Positions 7,426-8,867 of a stretch of DNA of 8,867 bases are shown here, in pieces; positions within the stretch are counted from its first letter, which is position 1, and every line of letters begins with the position of its first letter. Source of the stretch: Odoribacteraceae bacterium (GTDB lineage: Bacteria > Bacteroidota > Bacteroidia > Bacteroidales > Marinifilaceae); contig JAITJA010000148.1 of assembly GCA_031279175.1 (NCBI GenBank), positions 1-8,867 on the forward strand, in the 5' to 3' direction. A program made the position numbers and the translations under genes. The notes under the pieces are model-generated. The model did no database searches. It saw only the letters and a list, made by a program, of their open reading frames with translations, and had not been told where the DNA came from.

Positions 7426-8652
7426 TTAGTTCAGCGTGTTCCTGTAAACATGCACCGACCGCCCCTCCATCTCGAAACGAGGACCGCCGAGCAACGTCAG
7501 CGTCTGGAGCACGCTCCCGAGATCGAGGTTCATGTCAATCTTGCCCGTGAACGTGTGCCGGTCAGCCTCAACGCCTTCATCGAAAAGAATATTCACGTCA
7601 TACCAGCGCTCGAGCATCCGCGCAACCACCTTCAGCGGCCGTTCGTCAAGCATGATAATATTCTCCTTCCACAGCGAGCACGTCGCCGGGTCAATCTCCT
7701 TCACGTTCACCTGCAAGGAAGGCGCCTCCCACGACGCGCGCGTCCCCGGTCGCAACCGCGTGACCGCGCCCCCGGACGCGATCTCCACGCCCCCGGACAA
7801 CAACGTCAGCTCGTGGACAGGCTCGTCCGCGTACGCCAGCAAGTTAAACGACGTCCCCAGCACCCGCGCCTCAGCGTTCCCGGTCCTCACGACGAACGGC
7901 CGTCCCGGATCGCTCGCCACGTCGAAAAACGCTTCCCCCTCCAGGAACACCTCCCGCGACGAAGCGCCAAACATCACCGGGTACTCCAGGCGCGACGCCG
8001 AGTTCAAGAACACGCGCGTCCCGTCCTGCAATATCACCGAAAATATCCCGCTCACCGGGACAATCAACACGTTATACCCCCCGGCGTACGCCTCCCGCGC
8101 CGCGAACCCTTCTCCTCCCTCACCCTCGCCGGTAGCGTCCTGCATCTGGCCACCCGCGAACACGATCCGGGAACCACCCGCGTCAAACGTCGTGTCGCGC
8201 TCCTCGAACGCGTACTGCTGACCGTCCGCGGTCACCAGCACGGCCTTGCTACTCGCCGGCGCGATCACCTCACCTGCCGCTATCGACAGCCTCCCGTCCC
8301 CCCTGTCCCTCTCGTCCCTGCCGTTACCCCCGCCCGCGAACCACCAGCCGATCGCCAGCAACACCGCCGCGCTTGCCGCGTAAAACAACTGCCGTCGCCG
8401 CGCCGGCGCGAAACCGCGAACGCCACGGTACAACCGCCGCCATCGCGCCCGCTCGTTGGCCAACGCGACTACCCGCTTGAAATCATCCGGGACATTACCC
8501 GCGAGGCACGCCTCGTGAAACTCCTTGTTCCCCGGCGCGCGATCCATCCACGAGCGCAACATCTCGCTTTCATCCGCGCTCAATGCCTCGCCGGAAAGCT
8601 CCCTGGCGATAAGCGCGGCCACCTGCATGTCATGTTCGATACGTTTTCTCAT
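7426..8652 (-). CDS. FecR-family anti-sigma factor with C-terminal DUF4974
   Basis: A 408-residue inner-membrane regulator. The N-terminal cytoplasmic part (1-87) includes IARELSGEALSADESEML, typical of FecR anti-sigma regions that bind ECF sigma factors. A single membrane helix lies at about 88-106 (YAASAAVLLAIGWWFAGG). The periplasmic FecR domain (about 195-292) contains DGTRVFLNSASRLEYPVMF, GEAFFDV and VLGTSFNLLAY, and a DUF4974/STN-like C-terminal domain (about 335-404) has LWKENIIMLDERPLKVVARM. Two glycine/charged low-complexity stretches (107-121 and 175-183) lie in the periplasmic linker. The start ATG overlaps the stop of the upstream frame by 4 nt, the arrangement expected downstream of its cognate sigma gene. 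It should receive the signal from the STN domain of the SusC protein encoded next. The Gly-Thr pair in VLGTSFN may match the self-cleavage site described in some FecR-family proteins; this is inference. Confidence 0.95.
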   Translation of the reverse strand: MRKRIEHDMQVAALIARELSGEALSADESEMLRSWMDRAPGNKEFHEACLAGNVPDDFKRVVALANERARWRRLYRGVRGFAPARRRQLFYAASAAVLLAIGWWFAGGGNGRDERDRGDGRLSIAAGEVIAPASSKAVLVTADGQQYAFEERDTTFDAGGSRIVFAGGQMQDATGEGEGGEGFAAREAYAGGYNVLIVPVSGIFSVILQDGTRVFLNSASRLEYPVMFGASSREVFLEGEAFFDVASDPGRPFVVRTGNAEARVLGTSFNLLAYADEPVHELTLLSGGVEIASGGAVTRLRPGTRASWEAPSLQVNVKEIDPATCSLWKENIIMLDERPLKVVARMLERWYDVNILFDEGVEADRHTFTGKIDMNLDLGSVLQTLTLLGGPRFEMEGRSVHVYRNTLN

Positions 8653-8867
8653 ATGTCGAGCGTTTCATAGTAATCGCGCAACTCGAGAAAACGGGTGAGT
8701 GCATCCCGCGTTTTTTTCAAAAAAAATTTTTCTCGCCCCCTGTCCCCCCCGCCTCTCGCGTCGCGTGGAATCCGTTTGACCACGCGTGGAATCCGTTTGA
8801 CCACGCGTGGAATCCGGTTGACCACGCGTGGAATCCGTTTGACCACGCGTGGAATCCGGTTGACCAG
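8649..8867 (-). CDS. 3' end of an upstream reading frame, possibly the cognate ECF sigma factor (partial)
   Basis: The frame is open from the right edge of the window to a TGA that overlaps the FecR ATG (ATGA). The last 28 residues, from REKFFLKKTRDAL to the end ETLDI, resemble the final helix of ECF sigma factor region 4 (compare the general pattern H-L-x-K-A-x-x-x-L-R), and a sigma gene is what normally precedes fecR in such loci. The part before it is strange: a Gly/Arg-rich stretch from homopolymeric DNA, and before that five heptads of the form VKRIPRV or VNRIPRV encoded by the 21-bp array. A GTG start at 8846 would give a 65-residue peptide, but the frame continues out of the window. 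Alternatives are a non-coding spacer, or a sigma gene whose end was altered by repeat expansion. Coding status is uncertain. Confidence 0.4.
   Translation of the reverse strand: MVNRIPRVVKRIPRVVNRIPRVVKRIPRVVKRIPRDARGGGDRGREKFFLKKTRDALTRFLELRDYYETLDI
8711..8750. other. Cluster of homopolymer tracts upstream of fecR
   Basis: On the plus strand, T7 (8711-8717), C, A8 (8719-8726) and T5 (8727-8731) are followed by C5 (8736-8740) and C7 (8744-8750). TTTTTTTCAAAAAAA is an inverted repeat. All the tracts lie inside the putative 3' end of the upstream minus-strand frame, where they encode the KFFLKK and GGG portions. Tracts of this length are prone to polymerase slippage, so the region is a candidate for length variation. 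Any functional role is inferred. Confidence 0.7.
8762..8866. repeat. Tandem array of five 21-bp units with CCACGCGTGG palindromes
   Basis: Five adjoining 21-bp units start at 8762, 8783, 8804, 8825 and 8846, and the array probably continues beyond the window. Units differ at one position only (CCGTTTGACC versus CCGGTTGACC); the second and fourth pattern is not strictly alternating. Each junction forms the perfect 10-bp palindrome CCACGCGTGG (8780-8789, 8801-8810, 8822-8831, 8843-8852), separated by 11-bp spacers of AATCCGTTTGA type. On the minus strand one frame is free of stops and encodes VKRIPRV/VNRIPRV heptads in frame with the sequence leading to the FecR start. The near-identity of copies suggests recent expansion or active homogenisation. 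Confidence 0.95.

Noticed and set aside
7450..8670. Plus-strand open frame of 406 codons antisense to fecR
   Set aside because: It mirrors the fecR gene almost end to end, has an Arg/His/Pro-rich sequence with no recognisable domain, and is expected from high-GC codon use on the opposite strand. The minus-strand product is a clear FecR.

Overview
The window reads as part of a Bacteroidota genome, most likely Bacteroidales. All recognisable genes lie on the minus strand and form one tight cluster: FecR-type anti-sigma factor, then SusC-like TonB-dependent transporter with an STN domain, then SusD-like lipoprotein, then DUF4843-type lipoprotein, then PKD-like lipoprotein. Gaps between the full-length genes are 33, 3, 18 and 27 nt, with no Shine-Dalgarno-like sequence before the starts, as is usual in this phylum. 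GC content is fairly high for a gut Bacteroidales. Genus and species cannot be read from the sequence.

Layout in plus-strand order: 1-189 is a tandem array of nine 21-bp units. 205-243 is a strong hairpin with a short U-tract that fits the terminator of the minus-strand operon. 265-1788 is the PKD-like lipoprotein, 1816-2586 the DUF4843 lipoprotein, 2605-4056 the SusD-like protein, 4060-7392 the SusC-like transporter and 7426-8652 the FecR-like anti-sigma factor. 8649-8867 is the 3' end of a further minus-strand reading frame that overlaps the FecR start by ATGA and runs off the window. Its end resembles the last helix of an ECF sigma factor, but upstream it consists of homopolymer tracts and a second, unrelated 21-bp tandem array (8762-8866).

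Expected mechanism, from family knowledge: SusD and the two accessory lipoproteins capture a ligand at the cell surface. SusC imports it using TonB energy. The periplasmic STN domain of occupied SusC signals to FecR in the inner membrane, which releases an ECF sigma factor that activates the operon. No glycoside hydrolase, peptidase or other enzyme is present, so the substrate is unknown.

The gene content is ordinary. The unusual part is the flanks: two 21-bp arrays with unrelated sequences share the same plan, a 10-bp palindrome at each junction plus an 11-bp spacer. The upstream array is in frame with the putative sigma-factor tail and sits beside A/T and G/C homopolymers.
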